Source: Morchella semilibera (lineage: Eukaryota; Ascomycota; Pezizomycetes; Pezizales; Morchellaceae). From it: a stretch of 64,000 nucleotides of DNA. The notes below the pieces were generated by a model. That model did not search any database, had not been told where the DNA came from, and worked only from the letters and a program-made list of their open reading frames with translations. Made by a program: the position numbers and the translations under genes. Shown here in pieces: positions 41,500-54,871 of the stretch; within the stretch, counting starts at the first letter, position 1; the number at the start of each line of letters is the position of its first letter. The DNA lies in assembly GCA_009192285.1 (NCBI GenBank), contig WBVU01000021.1:124001-188000 (forward strand), in the 5' to 3' direction.

Positions 41500-42188
41500 G
41501 CAGTTGATCGGACTAACTAGTTGATTTGGGGTGGTGGGGGGTTAGTTCAAGGTATTCTGGGGGTAGATGCTGTGAGGTCTATCGACGGCTACGTGGGAGG
41601 TACTTTAGTTAGTATCTTCACTGGATATACTCCAGCCATGATGGGGGGAGTTGTGTTTTATTGTAACCTAATGATCGATGTGAGCTGTTCCTTCCATACG
41701 TTGTGAGATCCCCCCCCCCTTTTTTTGTTTCATTCATTGGTCCCTGTTGTGGGGGGAACGGTGTTCTCCTTCCCGCCTTCCCCCCCCCCTCCGGGCCAGT
41801 CACGGCGCTGTGAAATGACTGACTTCCCACCCATCAACCCAAAAACGAGGTTTATGAGAGACTAGGCGGGGAGATGACCAAGATCGAGATGGCGTATGTA
41901 AATATATACATATATATAACGAGCCCAGAGAAAGATATGAAATCGCTGAAGTGTCTGTATCCGTACTTGGCATATAGGGGCGGTTTTTTCTGACCACCTA
42001 TACACCCATATAAAGAACTGATTCTTTATGGTAGCCACGGTCTAGACATTGTGGGAATAGTTTCTGTCGTAGTTATGGTGTCTTTAGGCACATTATTAGA
42101 CCCGCAAGAACAGACCCGTGATCGGCCCTCAGATACCTTCTTTGGCAAGTTTTCGGATGTCGTTAGGGTTAGGGTTTCTAACGACATG
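41500..42188. other. Intergenic, no gene recognised
   Basis: Contains C-runs (near 41707, 41783) and a TTAGGGTTAGGGTTT tract at about 42167. Confidence 0.35.
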
Positions 42189-42399
42189 TATCTGATAAGT
42201 TGTCAGGCCAAATGGCAACGAGGCACTTAAACCCTTTCTAGTAGCCATATATAAACAGCACAATAGACTGAACTATTGTTGCAAACTGTCATGCATGCCA
42301 AAGACAAACCCTTTATGGCAACGTGATGAATGTAACGCTTAGAAAGTCTCTATGGTTAAGTGCCTCTGATTGAAATTTGGCCTGACAACATATCAGATA
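42189..42399. mobile_element. TCTGATA-type MITE, complete copy
   Basis: 211 bp with inverted ends TATCTGATAAGTTGTCAGGC / GCCTGACAACATATCAGATA of about 50 bp and inner inverted CCCTTTCTAG / ACCCTTTATGG blocks. Same family as 27908, 28125 and 31575. Confidence 0.8.
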
Positions 42400-42554
42400 C
42401 TACCATCACAAAAATAGAACCTAAACACAACGCCACAACAGTACAAGGGGTAAATATTCTAGAAAGAAATCTAAGAACTATACCTAAGTAGGGGAATAAA
42501 GCGATGCATGTCGGAACCACTGCACCAGGATACGAGAGGGACTCCATGGGCCAC

Positions 42555-42680
42555 CCCCGCCACTGTGACGACCATAAACCAGTTCTCAGGAGTACAGGCG
42601 GCGTATTTCTGACTACTTCTGGGCACTACGCGGCCTCCTAAGGTGTTGGCAGCTTCACCAGCAAAAGAGGTAATGCGTAG
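42555..42680. repeat. Relative of the MITE at 31006-31178
   Basis: CCAGTTCTCAGGAGTACAGG, CGGCGTATTTCTG and GTTGGCAGCTTCACCAGCAA match it; the left end is degraded. Confidence 0.55.
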
Positions 42681-42689
42681 CAGTGCCGC

Positions 42690-43716
42690 TGCCAAGACCG
42701 AGTGATACATTGTGACCGCCCTCAAGAGCTCGCTTATGCACCCCTGTACCACGGGAGTTCCAACCCCCCCCCCAAAAAAAAAAAAAAAAAAAAAAAATAC
42801 GAAGTCTACAAACACAGACACAGACCCCATATCAATTCACTAGAATTGGGTTTTTAGTGCAACCCTGTAGCCGCCATTGCAACTGACAAGTCACTTTATG
42901 AGAAATACACAGTGTAGAATTTTCAGTCCTCAAGTATTTCTCAGCATGTACTCGGGTACCGAGTGGTAGCGCCGCTGTCCGAGTATTTTTTGGCTCTAAA
43001 TATATATCTATACTCACACGTTAACTCAGTCGCCGACAAACGCCTATCAAAAATTCCGACTCTTAATTAACGACTGAGTACTACACCCAAATATTATAGA
43101 TAGGGTGGACTCTTGGCCGCATGCATTAAAGTCTTGCATGGGCATTTCGATCTAGTGTTAACGACTATTGTGGTCGTTAAGCAAAATCTGCTAAGAGCTT
43201 ATGTGAGGGCAAAATAGTTGCCGTGAATAAAAAAAAAACCCAGGACAGACAGGGTTAGGGTTACTGTTGATTTCGGAGTTCTGTACTATCTTGAGTGTGG
43301 GCACACAAGACCTGCCGTTGATGCTGAGCGTAACTACAGCGCAGAGCAGAGTAGAGTGGGGTAGAAACTTCATCCAGGAGTCAGTTCCCTCGGGAGGGAT
43401 CAGTTGGTCGGTGGTTCGTTCCGCACCCTTGCGGGGGCGGGGGGTCAATGATACCGCAGCAACATTTCCCGCCAGACGCCAAGACCAACGATAATACGTG
43501 TTTCTTCATGCGTAAGTAGGAACACCTTTTCATCAATTACATACATCAAGCTAAATTTTCCCCCACAACGGCCAAAACACCCTCCGTGCTCCAAAACCCC
43601 ACATAAATAAACCAACATGCACAAAAACCGACTATATAAATAAAATTCCCCCACCTCGCCCTTCCCACACCAGACCCATCTACGGATCTGAAGAACCAAA
43701 TCCAAAACCCAACCCC
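42690..43716. other. Intergenic with C10/A26 tract
   Basis: A C-run then a long A-run at about 42765-42797, a GGGTTAGGGTT tract near 43253 and A/T-rich spacer. No gene seen. Confidence 0.35.
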
Positions 43717-45610
43717 CTACTCGTACCTTACCCCCTTCCTCAACGCCGCCACCCCCGCCTGCTCTGTACCAAATCCTGCATGCCCCACTCCCCCGTCTCC
43801 CACCCCAATCTCCCCAAACCTGACCCGCCGTTTCCTCAGGTTCCTTGGGAACGGATCTCCACCGAGACACGCGCCCTTGGCTAGCTCATCCATCTCCCTA
43901 CTCCTTGTTGTGACCAAGACCCTCGAGAACGCCACATCACTGGAGACACCGTTCGATCTGAGCGCCACCATCCCCACGAGGAGGCAGACCACCGTCGCCA
44001 CCGCGGCGACAGCATAGGTAGCCAGCAGCACCCACTGGCTGTACACAAACACCAGGCGGAGCGAAGACTGTTGGCTTGTAACGTTGATGCGGTCCGTGGC
44101 GATGGAGAAGAGGGCGAGCGTTGCGTTGTGCGACATTTCCTCGAGGGTAGCAATGATGTTGTCCGCGTAGGTGAGGTTTATGACGCCGCCGAAGGTGTAT
44201 TCCTTGATGAGACCCGTACCGAGGATGAGAGTGTTATTGATGTTGTTCCGCATACCAGTGTACGAGACGTAGCCGAGCAGGATATCGTCGTAGAGGGCGT
44301 CGATTATGGCCATCTGCGGCCACGATGTGATGTCTTCGTAGGCGCCGTCGTCGAGGCTGCTCTCATTGAGAGCATAGATGTGGGTGACTGAGTTGATAGA
44401 ATACGTGGGGAGGCCGTCTGTGAAGGTTATATTGACATCGTAGCTTGTGTTGTAGGGCGAGCACTGGGTCGCCTGGGCGTGGTCCCAACTTCCCCCGTTG
44501 TTCTGCCCCCACCTGCTCAGCACCTGTAGGCGGTTCTTGAGCCCGCGCTTCCAGTCTGTGCTGTTCTCCGGCACAGGGACCCTCGCCGCGTAGTACACCA
44601 TGTTGCCGTAGTTACCGTCGATCCAGCCGTTCCAAGGCAGCGAGGCATCGGTGTAGTTCAACCCTTCGTACAGCCCTAGCTCGCACTTGAGTGATGGTCC
44701 GTAGAACTCGAGCTCGTAGGAGCAGTTTGCCGAGCACGGCGACTCTATATTCGGGACTGACTGACTGAGGATCGTGCCGAGCGTCAGCGTCCGTGTATGC
44801 GAGCTCGGCCCTAAGTAACTAAAGTATGAGTCCTTCGCGACGTTGACGAGCGTCTTCAGCCCCCACTGACTGCGTGCGGCGTCGCTGGTGCGGTGTGTGG
44901 CAGTTGTGGTATTGACATATGGGACGGAGGTGCCGGGGTAGCTGTAGGGCCCAAAGAGCTTGTACTCGACGGAGAGGGTGGCGGGGACGATGATTGCGGA
45001 GATGGGGAGAAGCCAGACGATGAGAGCCATGAGAGAAGATACCCTTGCTCGCAAGAGCATCTCGGGGATGGTGAATGATGTGGGGTCGGTAGTGGCAGTG
45101 AAGAGCGCATCAATCCCTTCGATGGAGATGTACCTCTTCCGGATCGAATGCCATATCCCTAGATAGCACCCCCAGAAATTTGCGATGTCAGCCCAGCCCA
45201 GTCCAGCCCAGCTAGTCCAATCGATATATATATCGCACCATCTTAATCCCCCCGGAGCCAAGCCGTCAACATATAATGATGGACCTACGTTGGCGATGCG
45301 CCATCCCCACAGCGGCAGCAAAAGAAGCACGGGACATGAAAGCAAGTGCTGTCCCCACCCGGACATTCCGCTGCTGCCCCTCTTCGGCGCTCTGGTCGAC
45401 AAGACTGCGGTAGAATAGGTGGTGCCCTACTGCGCAGGCGAGACCGGTCACAAAGGCTATGACCATCCGTAAGGGTGTTAACCAGTGTACACCCCATTGG
45501 TTTGGCAATGTAGTTGATCCAGTACTGTCGGCCCCGCCTTTCGGGTTTGTTGCGGGGGTTTCGGGGGTTATCATGGGGATCTTCGAGTATGTCTTCTGGC
45601 GACCAAACAT
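43717..45610 (-). CDS. Multi-pass membrane protein with large extracytoplasmic domain
   Basis: Two exons (45289-45610 and 43717-45158) joined in phase across a 130-nt intron give 587 residues. Exon 1 ends with membrane-type segments (MVIAFVTGLACAVGHHLFYR; VGTALAFMSRASFAAAVGMA). Exon 2 starts IWHSIRKRYISIEGIDALFT, then a span (ALIVWLLPISAIIVPATLSV), a loop of about 320 residues with many N-glycosylation sequons and paired cysteines (CSANCSYELEFYGPSLKC), a last span (WVLLATYAVAAVATVVCLLV) and a basic cytoplasmic tail. This layout matches fungal proteins often annotated 'formylmethionine deformylase-like', a label without biochemical basis. It probably acts at the plasma membrane; function unknown. 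The gene appears intact. Confidence 0.75.
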
Positions 45611-47100
45611 GTTCCTGGGATTCTTGGATTATCGGGGTGGTGTCGGGGCGGGGGAAGTACCTCAATATATATATGAAAGGTCCCTTGATCAAGATCGAAT
45701 CAAATCTTCCTTTTGTTGTAGTTGGCGGTGGAAGGGCGGGAAGTTCTGGGGTAGTTTGATATTGTCATAGCCTTCGGGCTGGATACAATTAATGATGTAA
45801 ACAAGGGAAAAAAAAAGATCGAATCAAAGCCCGAGATATATATATACCATTGGCTACCATGGCCCGGAGGGTGGGAATTGGTGCGGGGATTATTATTCGA
45901 GAGACGACCTCTTCCTTCACCGGAACCCCCTCACTAGAACAGGTGTTGGTTGGTTGATATTTGGCGAGGAAAACCTGTTCAAGGAGTTCAAGAGGTGAAG
46001 GGGCCAGTTACAGCGACGATATACTAGCTGATCGAAGTTTCGTTGTTTCACTAAAGTCCGGTGAAGGAGAAGGTGTCTATCTCAATCATAAAAGCACAAT
46101 ATCCATGGTATTGATGACTCTTCTTTGATTTAAGTGCGGAGATCATTTCTTGAAGAGACACTAACATGATGCATGGCGTCCCACCCGGGACCATTGATAG
46201 ACGTGCAAGTTTCCGATCCAAGTACCTACCTCACAATTTAAGTAATCCCAATTGGTACGATATCATATTTCGAATACTGGGCTGCATCCACACACCACAA
46301 ACCAATATTCCCTCTCATATATGTAGAGTAATCAAAAGCCTTTCCACGGCAGTACAAAACCCGAATGTTTCTCGCTTGGTTTCCCCGGTTTTGTTCTTGA
46401 TTGACCAGCCCCAAAGATGTGGCGGTGCAGGGTGCGGGGTGCAGGGTTCAGTTCACAGGGGGGATCCATGCTTCTTGGCGGGCCCGAAAAAACCCCACTT
46501 TAATCTCATATAGGCACTTTATATGTGGTGGTCATGTATGAGATGGGTTTCAAGCACCACCAAAGTGCAATGTAGCAGATAGCATCTACACGCGCTGGAT
46601 CGAGCCTGCCTGTCCTGTTTAGTAACTCCACAGGATCGATCAAAGCCAGCTAGCTGGTTACGGAGATCACATGCAAGGTCTCGACCTCTCCTTCACCGCC
46701 CACGGAATTCCAGAGAGCGGATAATCTGGACTTTATATATGCGTTTGATCCACCAGCAGTTTGGAAATGAAGGTTTGTACCTACCGCCGTCCTCACAAAC
46801 ACTATACATCATAAAGAACACCACTGTAGGCTCTCCCTAACTGATCCCCCGTAACAGTCCACCGGTGGATCCTAGTAACTGCTACCCAAGCTGGTGGGTG
46901 CGAGAGTGTAGGGGGAGTCAGTGACGTCCCAAAATTGTTTAGATATATACTGATAGGCAGACTATATGGGACTTACAATCGACGCGAGGAAACCAGTATT
47001 GAAACAGGTGGCAGGGCGGGGTATATACACATCGGAGGTGCTACGGATAGACATAGAATTGACAATGTTGGTTTGGTCGGGTATCAGACGTGACGTTACC
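45611..47100. other. Intergenic, no gene recognised
   Basis: Short frames only; a CGGTGCAGGGTGCGGGGTGC imperfect repeat near 46423. Probably upstream regulatory and spacer DNA. Confidence 0.35.
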
Positions 47101-47207
47101 GCGTTTTGGCAACCAACCTCTAGGTTTTTAGTTCTTGGCGACCGGTTTCTGGTGCGGATAGCCCGCCAAGAGCTCAAAATTTGAAAGGTTGGGTGTTGCC
47201 AAAACGC
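47101..47207. mobile_element. 107-bp MITE with GCGTTTTGGCAACC termini
   Basis: Inverted ends GCGTTTTGGCAACCAACCT / AGGTTGGGTGTTGCCAAAAC; the inner part is also inverted (AGTTCTTGGCG / CGCCAAGAGCT). A fragment lies at 30046-30136. Confidence 0.75.
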
Positions 47208-47466
47208 TCTATTAAATATCTAGCTAGATCACCGCTCACGGCTTATTCACCAATAATCCGATACTCCCACCACATCCCGGAATTGTTTCCATTTACCTTA
47301 TTTCCCCTGCACATGCAACTCCCGCCATGACGACACTCTAATCCTCCCCAGACCTACCCGTTCGTCTAGAATTGTATCGAGTTATGCACTACTACCCCAC
47401 CACCGCACAAATCCATGTTTGCCACGGGGTCCCACCGTGTATCAAGAGATCGTAATGTAGCATGCC

Positions 47467-47733
47467 ATGACCGGCACGCCTCGCAGCATCTGTTCATGTT
47501 CGGGGGTGGATATATACATCATATTCAATTATACCCTAGATCCAGTGTGGCCGGAGTACGCCAAGATCCCCGAGGAGGATAGGCATGAACGAATTCATTG
47601 CTGGGATAGAAATATATCAACATCGTGTCTACCGGTAGTGGGGAAATGTTGGGTCTGGGCTTCCGATGTTAGGGAGGGATCCGGTGTCCAGATCACATGC
47701 CTGGATCAATCAAAGTACATGTGTGTCACATAG
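47467..47733 (+). CDS. Hypothetical small cysteine-containing protein
   Basis: 88-codon frame with YTLDPVWPEYAKIPEEDRHE and six cysteines; protein-like but unrecognised. Possible exon of a small secreted-protein gene whose start is not seen. Confidence 0.25.
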   Translation: MTGTPRSICSCSGVDIYIIFNYTLDPVWPEYAKIPEEDRHERIHCWDRNISTSCLPVVGKCWVWASDVREGSGVQITCLDQSKYMCVT

Positions 47734-47739
47734 GGGACG

Positions 47740-48120
47740 TAGTATATGAGATATATATATAAGGGGCTCAGTCTCTGGTACCTTAAAGCACTATATTTGA
47801 TGTTTTATATCGGTATTCTCAGTAATTCTGTTAGTTTATGTTGGGTATATAAAGCATGAATCCAACCTTTTGAAATAGATATACTCGATCTTTATTTTGA
47901 TGTAGCTACTTCACTACCTGCCGCCGAATACGTAACTCGATGTATCTCAAAATGTCAAACATAGGACGCCTGATTCTACTTCGAAGTCTCATATGCCTTA
48001 TCAAACCTAACGAATACACAAGTCCACAATTTACTCTACCACAAGACGTATTATCCAACGCAAATAATGACGGAATCACTTAAACGACATATAGCATGTC
48101 CCATGGCCACTCAATATCTC
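47740..48120. other. Intergenic
   Basis: A/T-rich spacer downstream of the NLR gene; nothing recognised. Confidence 0.3.
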
Positions 48121-51100
48121 CTAGATCCCGTCCTGCGTGGGAGAGTATGGGGGAGTAGCTATAGGCAACGGAAAGAAGGAGGACGCTCCAACCCGAACGG
48201 CCCCTCCCGCATGTCCATGATCATGTAGAAGCTTTTTGATCTCATCAAAGCCCTTCTCATCAGCAATATCCCATGCAGTCCGCCCCGAATTGTCGACGGT
48301 CGAAGTGTCAGCCCCAAGGTTGAGTAGTATTCTGACATTGTTGCTGCAACAATTTTCTGCCGCAATTATAAGCGGAGTGCGTCCATAGCTATCTCTACTT
48401 GATAACTGACTTGAGAGCTCTGTCGGGAGAAGCGATGACGAGGAACTAAAGGGTGATGGTCCATCGAGAGCGAGTACGACCGGAAGCGGCAATGATACCC
48501 CAAAGTGAATATCGCTAGAAAACGACTCCATCGCCGCTGCAATATGAACAAGAAGACTACCCTCCTTGTCTGGGATGAAGCGCAACGTAGGTGAATGTCC
48601 TAAAAGTAATTTAATAGTAGAAATGTCTAGGGGTACGAGGTATTTCCTGATAACCCTTGCAGCGGCGCCTGCACAGACCTGGACCATTGAACGTGCCCAG
48701 CGCATGTGCCCCCAGTCCTGGCTATTATATGTCTTGAGACCACAACTCGCAGGTGTTTCCCCGTGGTTGTTTACAGCTGTCGGAATGGCGCCATGGGTCA
48801 GGAGAAGGTTTATCAAGTCTTCCTTACTCCTTGCCACCGCAAAATGGAGTGCGGAGTTGTTCTCACTATCTTGAGCATTCACATCGCACCCAGCCTCGAT
48901 ATATTATGAGTCGAGCAACGCGGAGATCCGTGCTCTGGCCTGTGGCAAATGCGTGTAGAACTGTTGTACGCTCATTACGGTTGTAACTGGTCAAATGCGA
49001 AGCTTTGTTTTCAAGTAATAGCTTCACAAGCTCCATATCTCCTCTCTCACACGCCGCATACAGAGGGGTAGTCCCAGCATTATTTTTGGAATCGACCACC
49101 GCTCCCCTTTGAAGGAGCAGGGCAGCAGTACTCAAATGCCCCGCCCTAGATGACTCGAGGAGAGGCGTGTTACCCTCTGGATCACGGGCCTCAATATCGG
49201 CTCCATTGTCCAACAGGAACCTTACATTGTCATATCGCCCACATCCCGCAGCGGCGAATAGCAGCGGAGCTCCCCAACGGGGGAAATTCACATTAATGTC
49301 GCCGCCATGGTCAACGAGGAGTTTGAGTATCTGAACACTTGAAGATATGGCCCAGTGGAGAGCACAAAGTCCATATATGTCGGGCTTTCTGAGATCATAG
49401 GTTCCTTCTTCTATCACAAGTTTAACCAAAGTGTAGTTTCCAATGAGGCACACCACGTGCAATAGAGGTGGCGCTTGCGTATAGCCCAATTTCAAATAAT
49501 CGCCATAGCAAATGTAGCTACCACATAGACTCAAAGAGAGCCATCGATGAAGACTCTGCGGGTGACTGCACAAATATTCAATATTCTTACGAGCGACCAT
49601 GGCATCACAAAGTTGTAGATGACTCGCCAAACTGTTGACCCAGTAGGTAAACCAAGGGCGTTTGGGGGGCCTGGAAGGCATGTAAGGTGATTTGGGGGTC
49701 TTGGAGGCCCTCGGTATCGGGTGGTGCAGAGGCGCGAGAACCAAAAATGATACACAGAAACTAGCCATCATATTCTGTGCGTCGACCGTATTTATCCTCT
49801 TTGATAGATATCGTTTGACGGTAAGATGAGCTAAACGGACATTGTCCTCGTCGTCGATCGATATCAGCCCAGCACATACCGCTAGTAGTGTTTCCTTTGT
49901 TGGAAGGCTGTCTTCTATCAGATTGTGATCCGCATCATATGTCTCTTCCTCGAGCGCAAGAGAAACACCTATTTGCACTTCGCAGACTGTGAAGCCCCTA
50001 TATCCGACCACTAAGAATTTCAGGACGGACATTGCGAGTTTTACACACTCCTCAGACTGGTTGAGTATCTTATCCATCACTCTATCATAGGTGGGGTTTA
50101 GCCTATGCGTCGTTGCAGTAGAGTCCTGAATACTCTGCAATGCCTTGACTAATTGGTTAACCGACACTTGATCGCAAAGGTATCTGAGGTGAAGATGCAC
50201 AAGCAGGAACCTAGGCTACGTTAGAAAACACCTTTGTAAAAGCTTGTACCTAACCTACATTCCATCGGCGCAATTGATGAGAGTTTCCACAATTCTGTCC
50301 TTTAACTCTCCTCTTTGCTCTATAAATGGCTTTATCCGTCCACTGTAACTTAACTCTGACAGCACATACTTCTTTAAATCTCCGCCATTGGCCGAGAGCT
50401 CAATGGATTGTGCACGACGGAGTGAAGCTTGTATATCCTGTGGGTAATGACGGCTTGTAATAAAAATATTGACCCCAGACTCCTCCATGCGATGGAATAA
50501 AGGCAGAAGCTCTTTTCTTTGTGGAACTTCGTCGCATTCATCTAGCGCGTCAAACACCAGAAATATCCGTCCAAAAAGTGGGTATAGTGATCCCAAAGCC
50601 CCCATTAATTCTCCTAGATTTGGACGCTTTCCATGATGCTCAAGCTTGCAAAACAACTTTAGAATCTCGACTGGCAGCTCCATAAGTTGAAGAGCGAGCT
50701 GTTTTATCAAGCTAGCAAGGACCTCGGTCGCTGATTGATTGACCTTCTCATCGTAGGCGAAGTACACGAAGGCCACTCCGTCACCTCCGGGACCATTTTC
50801 AGCCTGTAGATAATCGATCACCCGAGAGCTGGTAGTATTTTTTTAGTACGTAGCAAGAGGTTTTTAAGATTTTTTCATACCTCAAAAACGTTTTACCGGC
50901 GCCCGCTAAATTACCGTACGTCAGAAACGGTTTATATAAGCTAGGAGTGGCCTTACGTTTTCCATAACCCCATAACAGACGGGTAGCATTAGAACCACTT
51001 CTCCACCGCTCAAACTCTGGTGATTCTACGAGCCAGAACCCCGTGTCCTCCTGTCGTCGTGTACTTATGTCGTTATGCTTCACCCAAAAGTCAGCGGGGT

Positions 51101-51804
51101 AGAGCCATGTTAGAACCTCCTGCCTCTGTTTCTCTGCTCTGTATTAGCCTCATTCACATGTTCCTGTTATTATATCAATACTCATAACTCACTTTTCTCT
51201 GCTGCCCCCTCCTTCAGTTCTTTTTGCTTCTGCGCAGCCGATGCTGCCTGAACATCTGTTTGGACCCCAGAAACCGCTTTATATACGCTTTCCACGTTCG
51301 TTTCTATACCCCTTATTCCGGTTGCCATTTGCTGTGCTAGGCGGCTGCACCATTTTAGCGCTGCCGACCAAGCTAGAGGGTACTAGGTACTTACTGTTGG
51401 TGTGAGGTCAGGGTGAGATTGATGGATGACATATACCCCTCGATAGTCGCCTTAATTCTCTCATTCTCCGCATGATCAAAGGGCCATTTGAGACTCTGAA
51501 ATACCCTCCGGCCAAGACTTTTTTTCCCTTTTTTCAGTGTCTTTTCCAGTTGAGTAAGAGCGTCCAGAAAGCCCTTCAATGGTGCGTCAAGTGCAGGTAG
51601 AAGTGGCGAGTTGTCACCGGCCTCATCAATGTGTCTCTTTATATCTATAAGGACCGAGTTCAAGCCAGAAATCTCCTGGACTAGCAGTGCCTGATCGCTC
51701 GATGCGTGTCTGAGACGTTGAACATACCAGGCGCTGACTTCCGTCAATTTGGCGGTGATATGGAGGAGGCTCATAATACTGGCAGCAGCTCCCACGGCTT
51801 CCAT
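48121..51804 (-). CDS. NLR (STAND) protein: helo-like N-terminus, NACHT, ankyrin repeats
   Basis: Starts at 51804 (MEAVGAAASIMSLLHITAKL), matching the helical N-terminal domain of fungal STAND proteins (helo-like group). After introns come VLTWLYPADFWVKHNDISTR and LVESPEFERWRSG. The Walker A motif GKPGAGKTFLSS is formed by exons ending at 50957, a 25-nt micro-exon (50881-50905) and the exon from 50828. Walker B is IFLVFDALDECDE, followed by NIFITSRHYPQDI. The exon from 50210 has GMFLLVHLHLRYLCD, a winged-helix-like part and at least ten ankyrin repeats. Near 48890 the ankyrin frame shifts by one (ARLII... to EAGCDVNAQDSENN), so the last about 250 residues need a frame change: either a real lesion or a sequence error. 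Such receptors detect non-self and trigger incompatibility or immunity-like responses in fungi. Confidence 0.8.
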
Positions 51805-53190
51805 TTTGTGACTCTCCCGAACAGTCGATGCAGTAGCGTTGTTGAAGTATGATTTTAATGTTGCCTTGCTCTTGAGGTGCGATGTGTTGATGCGGGGTAA
51901 GGCATAGGTAATACCGAATCAAACCTACGCGGTAAGTAAGATCATGTGACATGATGTGCATTGAGGCTGTGTATTGAGGCTGGGTGGGTTTCTTGCGCTG
52001 GATTTCGGTGTATGAAAATGAAACTCCAAAATCCTCATCGGAAGGTGCACCGATCCTAGTGCGGGGATGAGTAATCTTATGCGCCTTGCGTCATATTACA
52101 TCACTCGGCTGATACAGCACCAATAAGGGAAGCTGTTTATTTATTTATTCATACTTCATACGGTATCCCTTCGTCTGTCAATAAAATGCTGCCCCCGAGA
52201 AGAGGGAGATCTGGTGTGGCTTTACTAACAGCTCGTTATTCATCTATGTGAGTGTGGTTTCTCTATTATAGGTGGGCAGCAATCGACGAATTCGAACGAA
52301 GGGATACATGTACCTATCGCTAAAAACTTCCGGATCTAATTGATATATCAGCCATTCTACCGTAGCGGTGCTGTAGCAGTACCGCAGTGTCATGTTATTC
52401 TGGCCGGTAAGGAAGCGGATAAGCTCGCTTTTCGGTACTTTTTTTTTTTTTTTACATCATTAATTGTCGCTTTTCGGTACTATAATCTCAGCTTCTTTTT
52501 TTAATTCGACTGTGAATAGGACTAGCTAAATACAGATATATGTAGGTCCACACAAAGCGGAGAGGCGACTAACCATCATCCATTTTAATAACAGTTGATC
52601 ACCTACGTACTCGCCCGAAAAAAGAGTCTGTTGATTTGCGTGGTAACCGCAGTGCCAAGAAATCATTGACACCCTGCGCCAAGCCCCCCCCCCCTCCCGA
52701 CTCTCATCCACCTCGCCATATATAAACTCGACCTCGGCTCCCAATCCTTATCAAAGTCCAGCTCCACCCCCTTCTCCTCCATCTCTCACCCCATCCCTCT
52801 GTCGCCATACGGCTACTTATGATGGTAGGCTTTTGGCTACGTACTACTTTGCTAATGTTTTTTTTGCGGAGACGAGGGCAAGGTAAGCCAAGGTACACAA
52901 CCGAGGCAAGGCTATAGGTGCTAGCAGGTTATGATTGGAGGTTATTCTTCGTCATAGTGACTGTGGCCAGCCGAATTTATGGATAACTGACTGTTACTGC
53001 AGATTGGACAGGTTTAACGCCTACGGCATCAAACCAAAAAAAGAGAGACAGTATAGACATCGCTAATCTATACTTTAATAGTAAAGACGTATACATGAAA
53101 GCAAAATACGCCACAATACTCTTAGTTTACAGCATACCTGTCATGGAATTAGAGACTACGGTACCTGAAATAGCGACTACAACAACTACC
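51805..53190. other. Intergenic upstream of the NLR gene
   Basis: T-run at 52440-52453, C-run at 52687-52696, short frames only; no gene supported. Likely holds the NLR promoter at its left side. Confidence 0.35.
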
Positions 53191-53398
53191 AGTGCATGTT
53201 CCTGTACCGTTTGCTCAATCATCAAGCATCTCGGATTACAATGGCGGATATAGCGACTACCGTCACATTCCTAAAGGCTACTACACTAGCAATAAAGACA
53301 TTACCAACCGGTGCATCGGATACGGCGGGGAAACGGTTGTCCTTTCTTTTCAGGCAGTCGACCCAGCTGTCATACTTGTCTTTGATAGAGTATGTTCC

Positions 53399-53772
53399 TT
53401 ATTCAGCCTCATGTCTTCGTCCCGTCCGGCGTAAAGAGGGTGGCGTAGCTTCAACCAAGACAATACTCTTTCCATCAATTACCTCCAAGGCATCGACACA
53501 AACCACGCTTGTTACCTCGAGCTGGCCACACCGCCCACTACCACCACCAGCACCCCCGCCACAACAATAGCAACCAGCATCATCTGTGCCCCTGCTACTA
53601 CAATGTCCAGCCCCTTCTCTAGTTGGCCATGCAGCTGCTGCCCCCTGGACGCGCGCGCGGACTCGTGCTCCACCACCGTTGACCCTCCTGTGAACGTCAA
53701 CAGCGGCTTCTGGCACAGGCTCACATTGAACAAAAACACCTGCCATTCCCTCCTACGCCTCCTGTACTCCAA
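53399..53772 (-). CDS. Hypothetical protein with one C-terminal membrane span
   Basis: The frame from 53772 reads WQVFLFNVSLCQKPLLTFTG, then VVEHESARASRGQQLHGQLE, then a hydrophobic MMLVAIVVAGVLVVVVGGVA and a possible donor GGTAAC at about 53514. It could be tail-anchored or spliced to a further exon. An overlapping plus-strand frame (53196-53570) is an alternative. No family recognised. Confidence 0.3.
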
Positions 53773-53799
53773 ACGACACGGGTTGGAATAATCATATGA

Positions 53800-54871
53800 A
53801 ATGGACTCCCACCCCTAGCCCAGAGCCCAGCCGCCAAGACCTTTCTTGGCGCACAGTTTCTCACTCGACTCGACTACCCACGCTACCATACCAAGCTGTG
53901 TCTTTTGTTCGACTCCAGAGTACCTATCTCAACCACGGGGTCCCAAATCCGCCCTCAAGTCTTTGCACACCGATTCTCACTCGCATCCCCACCACTAGGC
54001 CTAGAGGGCACTAAATCTGGCGTTGGGGGCGCGCCTAGCCCATATGATGAGGCGTCCATGAAGAACCGTTCTATCGTCTACACGGCATCAACGATTGAAA
54101 CATGCAACAGTCCTCTTTCGTGTAAGGAAATTAGGTCGTGTTCATGAAGATCAAGTGATATACTTGTGGTGAAGTTAAGAATTGTCTCGCACATGATAGT
54201 AACCGCCCTCGCCATAATGGTTGAAGTGGGATATAATTGTTTTTGGGTGTAGAAAGGACCGTAGCTTGAGCTTGGTATACTTGGATTAAGCTAGTGATTG
54301 TGCAAGTACGCGGCCCATGTAAAGTATACAAAGAAGTCTTACATGATAAGAGGTTGTGCGGGTAAGAGGGGTATCTGTGGTATACACGCCTTTTATTACA
54401 AAAGGGGAAAACACACGGTGGCACAACCCATTTGTCGCCGGTTTCTTGTAGTCGGCCAGGAGTTTTGATGGAATAGATACTTTTCATAAGCCTTTATGTC
54501 AACCAGCAAGCAGGAAGAGGCAGCGCCCAGGCAGACCGGGTCTCCATATGCGTCTCCACCTCGAATATTTCCGTACCTACCTGTACAGTATCTATCCCAA
54601 CAGACAAACCACAAAGACTGCAAAAACGGGAATACAATTACAAGAGGAATACGGTAATGGGAGGTAAACTATAACTATAGAATAATTCACTCTTACCGGC
54701 CCCAGGGGTTCTGGGATTAGGGTTGTATCCAATACGCAGTTAAACAGGCAAGCTATCTGAAGCAAGAAGGGTTGCTCTAACGGCATATTGTAATCAAGAG
54801 GTATTATTATTAATCGCGCAGTGGAGAGGCAGATGGGTAAATTAACTGCTATCACAACTCAAATGAGTTAT
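53800..54871. other. Intergenic, no gene recognised
   Basis: About 1 kb with short frames only. Confidence 0.3.
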
